Positions 46,345 through 55,808 are shown, counted from the first letter of the stretch. The stretch: 64,000 nt of DNA from Clostridiales bacterium (GCA_003343705.1 QAKR01000026.1:62001-126000); one strand, 5' to 3'. Notes: generated by a model not told the origin, from the sequence alone. Numbers and translations: made by a program.

Positions 46345-46884
46345 TTAAAGAAATTTTTCTATGTCGCCGTCGAGGATTTTAAAAATTTTTTCGGTTATTG
46401 TATTTAGATCATCTTTCATTCCGGAGCTTATCCAGTCAAGAGCAACTCCTACAATCCCGTATGATAAAAAACGGCAGATGAATTTTCGGTCGCTTTGGGT
46501 GATACGCTTTTGACTGTCTATGTCATCAACAACGGAGATCATATAATGTTCCATTGTATTATACAGGTATTGCTCAAGAGAGTCCCGCCCTATTGACCGA
46601 TATGTGTTTTTAATAAAATCCTTGTTGTCTATCAAATAGCAAAAGACAGAGCTTAAACATTCTTTCCAATTTTCACTATTGATTTTATGATGCAGCACGC
46701 TTTCTGCTTCTTTTTGGAAAATCCAATCAAGTAAATCATAGATATCTTGAAAATGGTAATAGAATGTCTGTCTGTTAACTCCGCAATCGTTGACAATATC
46801 AATAACAGTTATATTATCCAACGTTTTTTTTGATAGAATTTTTTTAAGAGATTCACCTAATGCTTTTTTTGTGAGCTGTTGCAT
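46345..46884 (-). CDS. TetR/AcrR-family transcriptional regulator
   Basis: A 179-residue repressor-like protein. Residues 1-60 form the TetR helix-turn-helix: ITVIDIVNDCGVNRQTFYYHF contains the recognition helix, seen here as CGVNRQTFYYHF. The C-terminal ligand domain resembles the DhaS-like branch often found beside YhgE/Pip genes. It probably controls its neighbour, the exporter-like gene at 44184. It overlaps the acetyltransferase by 28 bases, so translation is coupled. Confidence 0.88.
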   Translation of the reverse strand: MQQLTKKALGESLKKILSKKTLDNITVIDIVNDCGVNRQTFYYHFQDIYDLLDWIFQKEAESVLHHKINSENWKECLSSVFCYLIDNKDFIKNTYRSIGRDSLEQYLYNTMEHYMISVVDDIDSQKRITQSDRKFICRFLSYGIVGVALDWISSGMKDDLNTITEKIFKILDGDIEKFL

Positions 46885-47447
46885 AATCCACCCGGTTTAT
46901 TTATTAAAATTTGATATTCGTAATTCAGAATACTCATGACTACATCCGAATAATACTTACCTTCAATATAAGCATTTTCACGTAAAACTCCGTCTTTTTT
47001 AAAGCCACATTTTTCATAACACCTTATGGCTCTGTTATTATAATTCAAAACTTTCAAGTCTATCCTATGCCACTTTATTGTTTCAAATCCATACTTTAAT
47101 AATAACATAGTAACTTCCGTTCCTATACCTTGGGAATGAAAAGTCGGGTCAAAAATACCGATGCGGTATGTCGCAGAATTATCTGTAGATGAAATATGAT
47201 GAAACCCGGCAGTTCCTATGCAGTGGCCGTCTTTTTCAACAATCCAGGAATGTTCTTCATCTTTTTTACTGATGAACCAGTTTTCCCATTGTGACCTGTC
47301 TGGAAATTCCGGAGCGGATAGTGATTCACCACCACACATATGTACAAACTCATGATGCCTACCTATTTTAAATCGGTCATCAATATCACTTTCTTTGATT
47401 TTACGTAAAATTATTTGTTTGCCTATGATTGTGGGTATTTCTGACAT
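46857..47447 (-). CDS. GNAT-family N-acetyltransferase (RimJ/RimL-like)
   Basis: A 196-residue acetyl-CoA-dependent acetyltransferase. The cofactor pyrophosphate loop is visible as FHSQGIGTEVTMLLLKYGF, read as SQGIGTE near 108. The family end motif NYNNRAIRCYEKCGFK is near 140-155. The substrate, an amine or a protein N-terminus, is unknown. AGAGG precedes ATG. It lies between fhs and the TetR gene. Confidence 0.86.
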   Translation of the reverse strand: MSEIPTIIGKQIILRKIKESDIDDRFKIGRHHEFVHMCGGESLSAPEFPDRSQWENWFISKKDEEHSWIVEKDGHCIGTAGFHHISSTDNSATYRIGIFDPTFHSQGIGTEVTMLLLKYGFETIKWHRIDLKVLNYNNRAIRCYEKCGFKKDGVLRENAYIEGKYYSDVVMSILNYEYQILINKPGGLCNSSQKKH

Positions 47448-47519
47448 GTCGAAACCTCTTTTATTTATTAGGGAAAGAGATAATTCTTCTAACTGTATGG
47501 TTGTTTCATTAAGAGTATT

Positions 47520-49193
47520 CTAAAAAAGCCCAACAATCTCCCCGTTTTCATCCAGGTCAATTTGTTCAGCAGCCGGAACTTTAGGTAGCCCGGGCATTGT
47601 TAAAATGTCCCCTAAATAAGCAACTACAAATCCTGCGCCGGTGCAAGGTTTGAAATCTTTTACTGTAACGCGGAAATTTTGCGGACGGCCGAGCTTTTTA
47701 GGGTCGTCTGAAAGAGAGTATTGTGTTTTAGCTATGCAAACGGGGGTTTTATCAAATCCGATAGCTTCAATCTTTTTAAGAGACTGTTCTGCTGCAGGTG
47801 TATAATCAACACCGTCTGCACCATATATTTTTGTAGCAATAGCATTAATTTTATTTTTAATTGTATCTTTTTCATCATAGCAGAAGTTTATATTAGCCGG
47901 TTTTTCACATGCTTTTAAAACTTCTTCGGCAAGCGCTACTGTTCCTTCGCCGCCGTTTGCATGTGCGTGTGAATATGCCACAGGTACACCGAGCCTCTTG
48001 CATGCCTGCTCAATAAGCTTCTTTTCCGCATCTGTATCTGTTGCAAAAACATTTATTGCAACAACTACGGGTATATTATAGCTTTGCATATTCTCAATGT
48101 GTTTTTCAAGGTTTACAAGGCCTTTTTCAAGGGCTTCAAGATTTTCTATGCTGCTGTTTTTTACATCTGCTCCACCGTTATATTTAAGTGCTCGAACCGT
48201 TGCAACTAAAACAATACATGACGGTGAAACTCCCATACGGCGGCATTTTATATCAAGGAATTTTTCAGCACCCAAGTCAGAGCCGAAGCCTGCTTCTGTT
48301 ACACAATAATCAAAGTGCGAAAGTGCCAGCTGCGTAGCTCTTACAGAGTTGCAACCATGGGCGATATTTGCGAAAGGACCACCGTGAATAAAACAGGGTG
48401 AATGCTCTAATGTTTGAACAAGGTTAGGCTCAAGAGCATCTTTTAAAAGTGCTGCCATTGCACCGTTTGCTTTAATATCACGTGCAAAAACAGGGGTATC
48501 GTCATGACGAAAAGCAATTAAAATATTCCCCAAGCGTTCACGTAAATCTTGAAGATCGGAAGCCAGACATAATATAGCCATAATTTCAGACGCAACGGTA
48601 ATTGTAAATCCGTCCTGGCGAACAATCCCGTCAGCGGGGTTACCCATACCGACAACTACATTTCTAAGAGCTCTGTCGTTTATATCAAGCACACGTTTAA
48701 ATATAATTTTCTTTGGATTAATATTTTGCTCGTTTCCCTGATGAAGATGATTGTCTATCATTGCGGAGAGTAAATTATTAGCTGCTGTTATTGCGTGCAA
48801 ATCTCCTGTGAAGTGTAAGTTAATGTCGTCCATAGGAACAACTTGAGAATATCCTCCACCGGCCGCCCCGCCCTTAACACCGAAAACAGGACCTAAAGAC
48901 GGTTCTCTCAAAGCGATTGCAGAACTTTTTTGCATTAAGTGAAGTGCTTGCCCCAGTCCGACTGTTGTGGTTGTTTTGCCTTCTCCTGCAGGAGTGGGAT
49001 TTATTGCCGTAACAAGAATAAGCTTGCCTTGTTTACCTGTTTTTTTTCTTAATGCATCTTCGCTTATTTTAGCTTTATATTTGCCGTAAAAAACGATATC
49101 ATCTTCGTCAAATCCTGCTTGTTTTGCTATTTCTGATATGGGTTTCATTACGTTGTTTTTTGCAATTTCAATGTCAGAAGGAATTTTCATCAT
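47520..49193 (-). CDS. fhs: formate-tetrahydrofolate ligase
   Basis: A 557-residue ATP-dependent enzyme of one-carbon metabolism that joins formate to tetrahydrofolate. TAINPTPAGEGKTTTTVGLGQAL holds the P-loop, read as PAGEGKTTTTVG near residue 65. REPSLGPVFGVKGGAAGGG near 97 and the C-terminal MPGLPKVPAA are diagnostic. The length is standard. No other Wood-Ljungdahl gene is in the window, so acetogenesis cannot be concluded; purine and formyl-Met synthesis also need it. Confidence 0.95.
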   Translation of the reverse strand: MMKIPSDIEIAKNNVMKPISEIAKQAGFDEDDIVFYGKYKAKISEDALRKKTGKQGKLILVTAINPTPAGEGKTTTTVGLGQALHLMQKSSAIALREPSLGPVFGVKGGAAGGGYSQVVPMDDINLHFTGDLHAITAANNLLSAMIDNHLHQGNEQNINPKKIIFKRVLDINDRALRNVVVGMGNPADGIVRQDGFTITVASEIMAILCLASDLQDLRERLGNILIAFRHDDTPVFARDIKANGAMAALLKDALEPNLVQTLEHSPCFIHGGPFANIAHGCNSVRATQLALSHFDYCVTEAGFGSDLGAEKFLDIKCRRMGVSPSCIVLVATVRALKYNGGADVKNSSIENLEALEKGLVNLEKHIENMQSYNIPVVVAINVFATDTDAEKKLIEQACKRLGVPVAYSHAHANGGEGTVALAEEVLKACEKPANINFCYDEKDTIKNKINAIATKIYGADGVDYTPAAEQSLKKIEAIGFDKTPVCIAKTQYSLSDDPKKLGRPQNFRVTVKDFKPCTGAGFVVAYLGDILTMPGLPKVPAAEQIDLDENGEIVGLF

Positions 49194-49227
49194 ATATCTC
49201 CGCCCCTATATTTTAATTGTGTATAAT

Positions 49228-49257
49228 ATTATACCATATTGCATATGCCACATTCAA
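49228..49257 (-). promoter_or_regulatory. promoter for fhs
   Basis: Minus-strand TTGAAT (49252-49257) and TATAAT (49228-49233) with an 18-bp spacer. Confidence 0.6.
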
Positions 49258-49322
49258 GTGTTTTCACAAGTTTTTTAAAATAATACTTGACGTTACCTGT
49301 TTTATTTTTTTAATAAAAACAG

Positions 49323-49351
49323 TTGCTTTTTTTACAATTTTATAGTATAAT
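49323..49351 (+). promoter_or_regulatory. promoter for the rnf operon
   Basis: TTGCTT at 49323-49328 and TATAAT at 49346-49351 with 17 bp between them. An inverted repeat CTGTTTTATT/AATAAAAACAG (49297-49322) ends exactly at the -35 and may be an operator. Confidence 0.65.
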
Positions 49352-49390
49352 ATACAATAATAAGGTAACTAGTGTAAGGAGATGTTTGGG

Positions 49391-50701
49391 TTGCAGTTTT
49401 CATTTTCCGGCGGAATTCATCCGGATTACAACAAAGAAAGCACGTTTGCCAGCCCTGTTGTAGAGATGGCACCGCCTTCGGAGATTGTTATACCTCTTTC
49501 TCAGCACATTGGCACCCCATGTAAAACCCTTGTAAGCGTGGGAGATTATGTCCGCGTTGGTGAAAAAATAGCAGACAGTGACGAAGCTGTTTCATGCCCT
49601 GTGCATGCTACTGTTTCCGGGACAGTTAAAGCCGTTGAACCGCGCTGGCATCCTTCAGGGTCAAAAGTTATGTCTATTGTTATAAAAAATGATTTTGAAG
49701 ATGAAGTTGCACCGGGATGTGCAGCGGTTACCGATGATATTGAAAACTTGTCTCCGGATCAGATAATTTCAATAGCCCGTGAAGCTGGAATTGTAGGAAT
49801 GGGCGGAGCTGCATTCCCTTTATATGTAAAACTTAAAACTGCCATTGAAAAAAATATAGACACTATAATTATAAACGGGGCAGAATGTGAGCCGTACATA
49901 ACCGCAGACCATCGGGCAATGGTTGAGTATCCACGTAAAATAGTGGAGGGCGTTAAACTGATAATGCAGTGCCTCGATCGTAAAACGGCTGTGATAGCAA
50001 TTGAAGAAAATAAGCCGGATGCAATCGCCACTATGAAAATCACAACTGAAGATACAGGTATTCAAGTAGTACCGCTTCAAACAAAATATCCTCAAGGCGG
50101 CGAAAAACAGCTTATAAAGGCCGTTACCGGGCGTGAAATTCCTCCCGGAAGACTGCCTATGGATATAGGATGCGGCGTTTTTAATGTTGATACGTGCGCA
50201 TCTCTTTGCCGTGCAGTAAAAAAAGGGCAACCGCTTATAAAACGAATAGTTACTGTTTCGGGTTCTGCCGTTGTAACTCCAAAAAATCTTCTTGTCCGTG
50301 TAGGTACTAAATACAAAGATGTTTTTGACTTTTGCGGTGATTTTTACGAAGATCCTTATAAAATCATCTGCGGCGGGCCAATGATGGGGATAGCACAACA
50401 TTCCCTTGAAACACCCATTATAAAAAGCACCTCTGCACTCCTTGCGTTTTGTTCTGATGAGGAAAGCTTTGAATCTGAATCTGTTTGTATACGCTGCGGG
50501 CGTTGTATCAGAGCATGCCCTATGCGGCTTATGCCCAGTTATATAAATCTTTATGCGTCTGCGGGAGAGTTTAACGAGTGCAAGAAATTAAATGTACAAG
50601 ATTGCATTGAATGCGGATGCTGTTCATATGTATGCCCGGCAAAGCTTTATCTTGTGCAAAATATGCGTATGGTAAAAGAAAAACTCAGGAGGGAAGGTTG
50701 A
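49391..50701 (+). CDS. rnfC: Rnf complex subunit C (ferredoxin-oxidising side)
   Basis: About 436 residues, the peripheral subunit that holds FMN/NADH-binding and two [4Fe-4S] clusters. It contains GGIHPDYNKES at the start, GMGGAAFPLYVKL near 135 and two C-x-x-C-x-x-C-x-x-x-C-P cluster motifs near the end (CIRCGRCIRACP, CIECGCCSYVCP). The ATG at 49382 directly abuts AAGGAG, so TTG 49391 (MQFSFSGGIHP), with normal spacing and a family-like start, is chosen. Rnf couples ferredoxin:NAD oxidoreduction to ion pumping. Confidence 0.94.
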   Translation: MQFSFSGGIHPDYNKESTFASPVVEMAPPSEIVIPLSQHIGTPCKTLVSVGDYVRVGEKIADSDEAVSCPVHATVSGTVKAVEPRWHPSGSKVMSIVIKNDFEDEVAPGCAAVTDDIENLSPDQIISIAREAGIVGMGGAAFPLYVKLKTAIEKNIDTIIINGAECEPYITADHRAMVEYPRKIVEGVKLIMQCLDRKTAVIAIEENKPDAIATMKITTEDTGIQVVPLQTKYPQGGEKQLIKAVTGREIPPGRLPMDIGCGVFNVDTCASLCRAVKKGQPLIKRIVTVSGSAVVTPKNLLVRVGTKYKDVFDFCGDFYEDPYKIICGGPMMGIAQHSLETPIIKSTSALLAFCSDEESFESESVCIRCGRCIRACPMRLMPSYINLYASAGEFNECKKLNVQDCIECGCCSYVCPAKLYLVQNMRMVKEKLRREG

Positions 50702-51735
50702 GCGCTGTGCATAAACGGCTTTTAGTCAGTTCTTCTCCTCATTATCGTGCGCGGGAGAGCACAAGGACGGTAATGTTGGATGTTATCATAGCAATGATAC
50801 CTATTCTCGCGGTTTCTGTAATATATTTTGGCTGGCGCGCATTAACCCTCACTCTTGTTACAGTGGCCTCTTGTGTGGCCTTTGAAACGCTGTATAACTT
50901 TATAAGACGTAAGAATAATACCGCAACCGATCTTTCTTGTATCGTTACAGGTATGCTACTGGCTTTTAACCTACCTGTTACTGCTCCTTACTGGATTGCA
51001 GTAGTCGGTTCGGCTTTTGCGATAATTGTTGTTAAAATGCTTTTCGGTGGGCTTGGTAAAAACTTTGCAAACCCTGCTCTTGCAGCACGAGCTTTTTTGT
51101 TTGCTTGGCCAATGCTTATGACCACTTTTGTACGGCCTTTGGTAGGTAATCAACTTTCTGTTTTTTCAGATCCTCTTTTTACAAACGGAGTTACAACCAA
51201 TACGGTTGATGCAATAACAACGGCTACTCCGTTAAAATCACTTAAAGCAGGGGTTATGCCTACACAAAGTATTCTTGATATGTTTATGGGTAATACAGGA
51301 GGGTGTATCGGGGAAACTTGTGCCGCCGTTATAATTCTCGGCGGATTATATTTGTTGTTTAGACGCGTTATAACATGGCATATTCCGGTTGCTTATTTAG
51401 GCACGGTTGCAATCATAACTTTATTTTTCCCTCTTACCGGTGAATTCTTCGATTATGAGTTTATGTTGGCAGAGCTTTTCAGCGGAGGGCTTATGCTGGC
51501 AGCGTTTTTTATGGCCACAGACTATTCCACATGCCCTATGACTTCAAAAGGGATGCTTATATTCGGAGTGGGATGTGGTGCATTAACTGTGTTTTTACGT
51601 TATTTCAGCAGTTACAACGAAGGTGTAAGTTATGCTATTTTATTAATGAACGTATTTGCCTTTTCACTTGATAAAGTTACAAAACCTCGTCGTTTTGGGA
51701 TAGGAGGCAAGAAATACGATGTTGAAAAAAAATAA
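50698..51735 (+). CDS. rnfD: Rnf complex subunit D
   Basis: About 345 residues and about ten membrane helices. It binds FMN covalently; the candidate threonine is in ITTATPLKSL, near residue 177 of the adjusted start. The block GGLGKNFANPALAAR is conserved. The start is TTG 50698 overlapping the rnfC TGA (TTGA), with GGAGGG just upstream; the longer in-frame extension runs back into rnfC coding sequence. Confidence 0.93.
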   Translation: MSAVHKRLLVSSSPHYRARESTRTVMLDVIIAMIPILAVSVIYFGWRALTLTLVTVASCVAFETLYNFIRRKNNTATDLSCIVTGMLLAFNLPVTAPYWIAVVGSAFAIIVVKMLFGGLGKNFANPALAARAFLFAWPMLMTTFVRPLVGNQLSVFSDPLFTNGVTTNTVDAITTATPLKSLKAGVMPTQSILDMFMGNTGGCIGETCAAVIILGGLYLLFRRVITWHIPVAYLGTVAIITLFFPLTGEFFDYEFMLAELFSGGLMLAAFFMATDYSTCPMTSKGMLIFGVGCGALTVFLRYFSSYNEGVSYAILLMNVFAFSLDKVTKPRRFGIGGKKYDVEKK

Positions 51736-52324
51736 CTCTGATACCCGTGAAGAAAAAATAGTTTTTGATAAAAAAGAAATTGTAGCTGTAGTTTTAAAGC
51801 TTACTTCAATTGTTGCTGCTGTTGTTTTAATGCTTGCAGTTGTAAATATGTTTACAAAAGATAAAATATTGCAAAATGATCACCTAAAAACCGCGTCCGC
51901 GTTAAACAGACTTTTCCCCGGCAAAGAATATGAGCAGATTGAAATTTCCGATGTAGAAAGTGAAGAAAATATTAATGCTATCTATGTAATGAAAGAAAGC
52001 GGTAAAAACGTAGGTTGTTGCGTAGAAGTCCTCACAAGCGGGTTCAGTTCCGAAAAAATACATTTAATGGTTGGTGTTGCTGCGGCTGAATATTCAGTTG
52101 TGGGGATTGAGATAATTTCAAGCTCTGAAACGCCTGGGATAGGAGCTGCAGTTCTTGCAAAAAACGGTGAATATTTAAGAAAATTTGAAAACACATCTAA
52201 ACTGTCGATTCCCGACATTGACACCATCAGTGGTGCTACCATAACTTCCAAAGCTGTGAAATCAGCGGTTCTTCAAGCGGTCAACGCTTCTGCAGCTGTG
52301 TTGGGAGGTGCCGGAAATGGCTAA
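51719..52324 (+). CDS. rnfG: Rnf complex subunit G
   Basis: A 201-residue protein with one N-terminal helix (about 22-46) and an extracytoplasmic flavin domain. The FMN attachment motif S-G-A-T is at residues 171-174, with T174 as attachment site. SSSETPGIGAAV near 134 is a family block. The ATG lies inside the last codons of rnfD. Confidence 0.93.
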   Translation: MLKKNNSDTREEKIVFDKKEIVAVVLKLTSIVAAVVLMLAVVNMFTKDKILQNDHLKTASALNRLFPGKEYEQIEISDVESEENINAIYVMKESGKNVGCCVEVLTSGFSSEKIHLMVGVAAAEYSVVGIEIISSSETPGIGAAVLAKNGEYLRKFENTSKLSIPDIDTISGATITSKAVKSAVLQAVNASAAVLGGAGNG

Positions 52325-52934
52325 AAAACAAGAGTACAGAAATATTCTAAAAGATGGGATTCTTTCAAATAACCCTACATTTGTCCAGCTTTTGGGAATG
52401 TGTCCAACTTTAGCAATAACAACCTCTGTATTAAACGGTATAGGGATGGGGCTTTCAGTTACCTTTGTTCTTATATTCTCAAATTTGTTTATATCTATTT
52501 TAAGAAAATATATACCTCAGAAAGTTCGTATTGCGGCATATGTTGTTATTATAGCCGGCTTTGTTACGGTTGTCGACCTTGTTATAAAGGCGTTTGTCCC
52601 TGCTCTCTCCACTTCTTTAGGGTTGTTTATTCCTCTTATTGTAGTAAATTGCGTTATACTGGCAAGGGCTGAAAGTTTTGCTTCAAAAAACGCTCCGTTA
52701 CCTTCTGTGGTTGACGGTTTTGCAAACGGAATGGGCGTTACCTTTGCGCTAACAATAATTTCGGCTATACGTGAATTTATAGGTAACGGAACTCTTTGTG
52801 GGTTTCCCGTTACGCCGGACGCTTTTTCCCCTGCTATTATAATGATATTGCCCTCCGGTGGTTTTCTTGTATTAGGTTTTGTTATTGCCGCAGTACAATA
52901 TATCAGAAAAAAAAGGGGGCATAAAAAGCTGTGA
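52317..52934 (+). CDS. rnfE: Rnf complex subunit E
   Basis: A 205-residue membrane protein with six helices. GILSNNPTFVQLLGMCPTLA near the N-terminus, read as NNPTFVQLLGMCPTLA, and the reciprocal NCVILARAESFAS block mark the RnfE/RnfA pair, which coordinate an iron centre in the membrane. The start at ATG 52317 follows GGGAGG by 8 nt; an in-frame GTG at 52308 overlaps that site. Its TGA overlaps the GTG of rnfA. Confidence 0.93.
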   Translation: MAKKQEYRNILKDGILSNNPTFVQLLGMCPTLAITTSVLNGIGMGLSVTFVLIFSNLFISILRKYIPQKVRIAAYVVIIAGFVTVVDLVIKAFVPALSTSLGLFIPLIVVNCVILARAESFASKNAPLPSVVDGFANGMGVTFALTIISAIREFIGNGTLCGFPVTPDAFSPAIIMILPSGGFLVLGFVIAAVQYIRKKRGHKKL

Positions 52935-53512
52935 ATATTTTTTTACTTGCATTAACAGCTATTTTAATTGAAAACTTTGTTTTTGTTAAGTTTTTAGGTA
53001 TATGCCCGTTTCTAGGTGTTTCTAAAAAAACATCAACTGCCGTCGGTATGGGCGTGGCTGTTATATTTACAATGACAGTAGCTTCAGCTTTAACATGGCC
53101 TGTTTATTACTTTATTCTAAAACCTCTGAACATAACATACCTTAATACAATTGCGTTTATTCTTATTATTGCTGCAATTGTTCAACTTATTGAAATGTAT
53201 TTGCAAAAGTGTATTCCGGCGTTATATTCAGCATTAGGGATATATTTACCACTTATAACCACCAACTGTGCCGTTTTAGGTGTTGCACTGCTTAATATTA
53301 CAAAAGATTATAGTTTTATAGAGTCAGTTTTATACGGATTTTTCTCAGGTGTCGGCTTTTTACTTGCGATTTTATTACTTTCTCTTGTTCGTGAAAGAAT
53401 ACGTTTTGCCGATATTCCCGGCCCTTTTCGCGGAATACCGATAGTTTTACTTGCTGCGGCTATACTCAGTATTGCTTTTATGGGATTTCAGGGCTTAAAA
53501 CTCCCGTTTTAA
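52931..53512 (+). CDS. rnfA: Rnf complex subunit A
   Basis: A 193-residue six-helix membrane protein homologous to RnfE. IENFVFVKFLGICPFLGVS near the start, read as NFVFVKFLGICPFLG, and TTNCAVLGVALLN mark the family; the two cysteines match the conserved C-P positions. The start is GTG 52931. Confidence 0.94.
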   Translation: MNIFLLALTAILIENFVFVKFLGICPFLGVSKKTSTAVGMGVAVIFTMTVASALTWPVYYFILKPLNITYLNTIAFILIIAAIVQLIEMYLQKCIPALYSALGIYLPLITTNCAVLGVALLNITKDYSFIESVLYGFFSGVGFLLAILLLSLVRERIRFADIPGPFRGIPIVLLAAAILSIAFMGFQGLKLPF

Positions 53513-53543
53513 TCTCGGCGGGAATTAAAATAAGGAGAACCGT

Positions 53544-54404
53544 ATGGATTTAATTACTATTTTGATAACGGTTGCTATTATGGCTGTCCTCGGAGGGCTA
53601 TTCGGGCTTGCTCTTGCATTTGCAGGGAAAGTATTTGAAGTTAAAAAAGATGAACGTATTGAGAAAATTATCGATGCTTTACCGGGTGCAAATTGTGGAG
53701 GTTGCGGTTACGTCGGTTGTGAAGAATATGCTAATGCTGTCGTTAATAATAGTGCCGAAATTAATCTTTGCTCAGTTGGCGGGGATGAAACAGTAGATAC
53801 ACTTTCGATAATTATGGGTGTTTACGCAGAAAAAAAACAAAGAATGCATGCTCAGATTTTATGCAGCGGAAACTATGATTGTACGAAGGTAAAGTATGAT
53901 TATGCAGGGCTTAACGATTGTGTTTCCGTATTAAAACTCGGGAATGGCCCGAAAGAGTGTCCTTACGGATGTATAGGGCTGGGTACATGTGCTCATGTAT
54001 GTCCGTTTGATGCCATAAAAATAGAAAACGGTGTTGCTCAAGTTGAATATGAAAAATGTCGTGCTTGTGGTATTTGCGTAAATTCCTGCCCACAGAATAT
54101 TATTAAGATGGTTCCTTTTAATTCTGATGTTAGGGTAGGTTGTTCGTCAAAAGATCGTGGTGTAGTAATTCGTGAATATTGTGATGTGGGCTGTATTGGT
54201 TGTGGTATTTGTAAAAAAGTATGTCCGGAAGAAGCTATCGAATTTTCAGATAACATTGCATATATTGATTATTCTAAATGTACAAATTGCGGCATTTGTG
54301 TTGAAAAGTGCCCGCGAAATATAATACGTTCGGAAAAAGGACATAACAATCAAGAAGATAATTATATTAACAATGGGGTTATAGGTGAGAACGGTGATAT
54401 TTAA
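53544..54404 (+). CDS. rnfB: Rnf complex subunit B (ferredoxin-binding)
   Basis: A 286-residue iron-sulfur protein anchored by an N-terminal helix (about 4-28). It contains a CGGCGYVGC motif near residue 50 and several C-x-x-C-x-x-C-x-x-x-C-P ferredoxin motifs, including CRACGICVNSCP, CIGCGICKKVCP and CTNCGICVEKCP. It accepts electrons from reduced ferredoxin. It closes the operon in the order C-D-G-E-A-B. A Rnf complex in one operon suggests energy conservation by an ion gradient in this fermenter; whether the ion is Na+ or H+ cannot be read here. Confidence 0.95.
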   Translation: MDLITILITVAIMAVLGGLFGLALAFAGKVFEVKKDERIEKIIDALPGANCGGCGYVGCEEYANAVVNNSAEINLCSVGGDETVDTLSIIMGVYAEKKQRMHAQILCSGNYDCTKVKYDYAGLNDCVSVLKLGNGPKECPYGCIGLGTCAHVCPFDAIKIENGVAQVEYEKCRACGICVNSCPQNIIKMVPFNSDVRVGCSSKDRGVVIREYCDVGCIGCGICKKVCPEEAIEFSDNIAYIDYSKCTNCGICVEKCPRNIIRSEKGHNNQEDNYINNGVIGENGDI

Positions 54405-54540
54405 GGAAAATAAAACAAAGATACGCCGTAAAAGGTCGATAAAGAAATTTTTATTTATAATTTTATGGGTAGTTGTGGGTATTTTATGTTTTGTTCTGGG
54501 TTTTTTTTCCGCAACACCCATAATGTCGGTTTTCATATGA
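54394..54540 (+). CDS. small single-helix membrane protein
   Basis: A 48-residue open frame from GTG 54394, with AGGTGAG just upstream, to TGA 54538-54540. A very basic N-terminus (KIRRKRSIKK) precedes one hydrophobic helix (about residues 20-40), as expected for a membrane protein with its N-terminus inside. Its start lies inside the end of rnfB and its TGA overlaps the ATG of the decarboxylase (ATGA), so it is translationally coupled at both ends. I do not recognise it. Function unknown. Confidence 0.55.
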   Translation: MIFKENKTKIRRKRSIKKFLFIILWVVVGILCFVLGFFSATPIMSVFI

Positions 54541-55808
54541 GTCGGGCACCTCTTTATGACCTTATATCCGGTATTCCGCAGGGGGTGCGTTTCCATACGC
54601 CCGGGCATAAAGGGCGGTTGGGCGGTATCTTTAATGAAATTGCAAAATATGACGTTACAGAACTTCCCACCACTGATGACCTATACTCGCCCACAGGCGC
54701 AATATTGCAAGCTGAAATATTGGCTTCGGAATATTTTAATACACAGTTGACATTTTTTTCAGCCGGTGGAGCGACTTTGTGTATTCAAGCTGCCTTAACA
54801 TTTTTTCGCGGCAAAAAGATTATAGTCGAACGGAATTGTCATGTAAGTGTTTTTAATGCATGTGGACTTTTAAACATTACACCTGTTTTTATTTATAATC
54901 AGACTGATGTGTTGCCTTTACCCGTTACCCCTCAACAGGTTGAGGATGCTATAATATATTCTCCCGATGCATGTGCTGTATTTTTAACAAGCCCGAATTA
55001 TTACGGCCTTTGTGCTGATTTAAAAAAGATAAAAAAAGTATGTGAAAATCATAACGTTAAGCTCATAGTTGATAATTCTCACGGTACACATATGTATGTA
55101 ACAGATCGTGATAACTGTGCACAAAAAAATTCGGATATTTGTGTTGACTCTGCTCATAAAACTCTTCCTGTTTTAACCGGAGGTGCATTTTTACATATTA
55201 ATTTTAAGACGGACAGGCTTTCTGTAAAAGAAACAATGAGACTTTTCGGATCTACAAGCCCTTCTTTTTTAATTTTAGCATCGTTGGATTACGCAAGAAA
55301 TTGGCTTCAAAACGGCGGCGAAGAAGAAATCCGTATAACTGCGGATAAAGTAAAAAGATTAAAAGAAAAAATAAAGTTTACAACAGCTCAAAGTGAACCG
55401 TTACGTATTACCGTTATTGACGAAAACGCTGAAAAGATCGCTTCACTTATGCTTGAAACAGGCATAAATTATGAAATGCATACCCCTGTATTTGTTGTTT
55501 TACTGTTTTCACCGTTTAATACAGAAGAAGATTTTACAGTAGTTGAGAATTTCTTTAACTCAATAAATATAAAACCTCAAAAACCGGACTTTTGTTATAA
55601 AATAGTACAAAGTAATCAAATAGTTCCGTATATTGATGCAATCCTTTCGCCGTATAAAAAAGTTCCAGCAATGCAAGCATTGGGTAAAATCTCAGCACGA
55701 AATATTTTACCGTATCCGCCAGGGGTCCCGGTGGTATTGGCGGGTGAAAAAATTTTAAACACAGAGATGATTTCGGGACAAATATATGTTTTGGAGAAAG
55801 ATGAATGA
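54537..55808 (+). CDS. Orn/Lys/Arg decarboxylase-family PLP enzyme (YaaO-like)
   Basis: A 423-residue fold-type I PLP enzyme. It contains FHTPGHKGR near residue 19, FSAGGATL, a catalytic lysine in DSAHKTLPVLTGGAF near 206, and FGSTSPSF. It matches the clostridial/Bacillus YaaO type, which lacks the extra N-terminal domain of E. coli decarboxylases. The amino acid preferred is unclear. The start at ATG 54537 overlaps the small ORF upstream and matches the conserved start; a longer in-frame extension reads through unrelated sequence. In Bacillus the homologue is followed by tmk, yaaQ, yaaR and holB; here a DUF4091 gene intervenes and those are absent. Confidence 0.87.
   Translation: MSRAPLYDLISGIPQGVRFHTPGHKGRLGGIFNEIAKYDVTELPTTDDLYSPTGAILQAEILASEYFNTQLTFFSAGGATLCIQAALTFFRGKKIIVERNCHVSVFNACGLLNITPVFIYNQTDVLPLPVTPQQVEDAIIYSPDACAVFLTSPNYYGLCADLKKIKKVCENHNVKLIVDNSHGTHMYVTDRDNCAQKNSDICVDSAHKTLPVLTGGAFLHINFKTDRLSVKETMRLFGSTSPSFLILASLDYARNWLQNGGEEEIRITADKVKRLKEKIKFTTAQSEPLRITVIDENAEKIASLMLETGINYEMHTPVFVVLLFSPFNTEEDFTVVENFFNSINIKPQKPDFCYKIVQSNQIVPYIDAILSPYKKVPAMQALGKISARNILPYPPGVPVVLAGEKILNTEMISGQIYVLEKDE

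Noticed and set aside
49820..50401. A 193-residue open frame on the minus strand inside rnfC
   Set aside because: rnfC is certain on the other strand; this frame has no recognisable motif and no start context.
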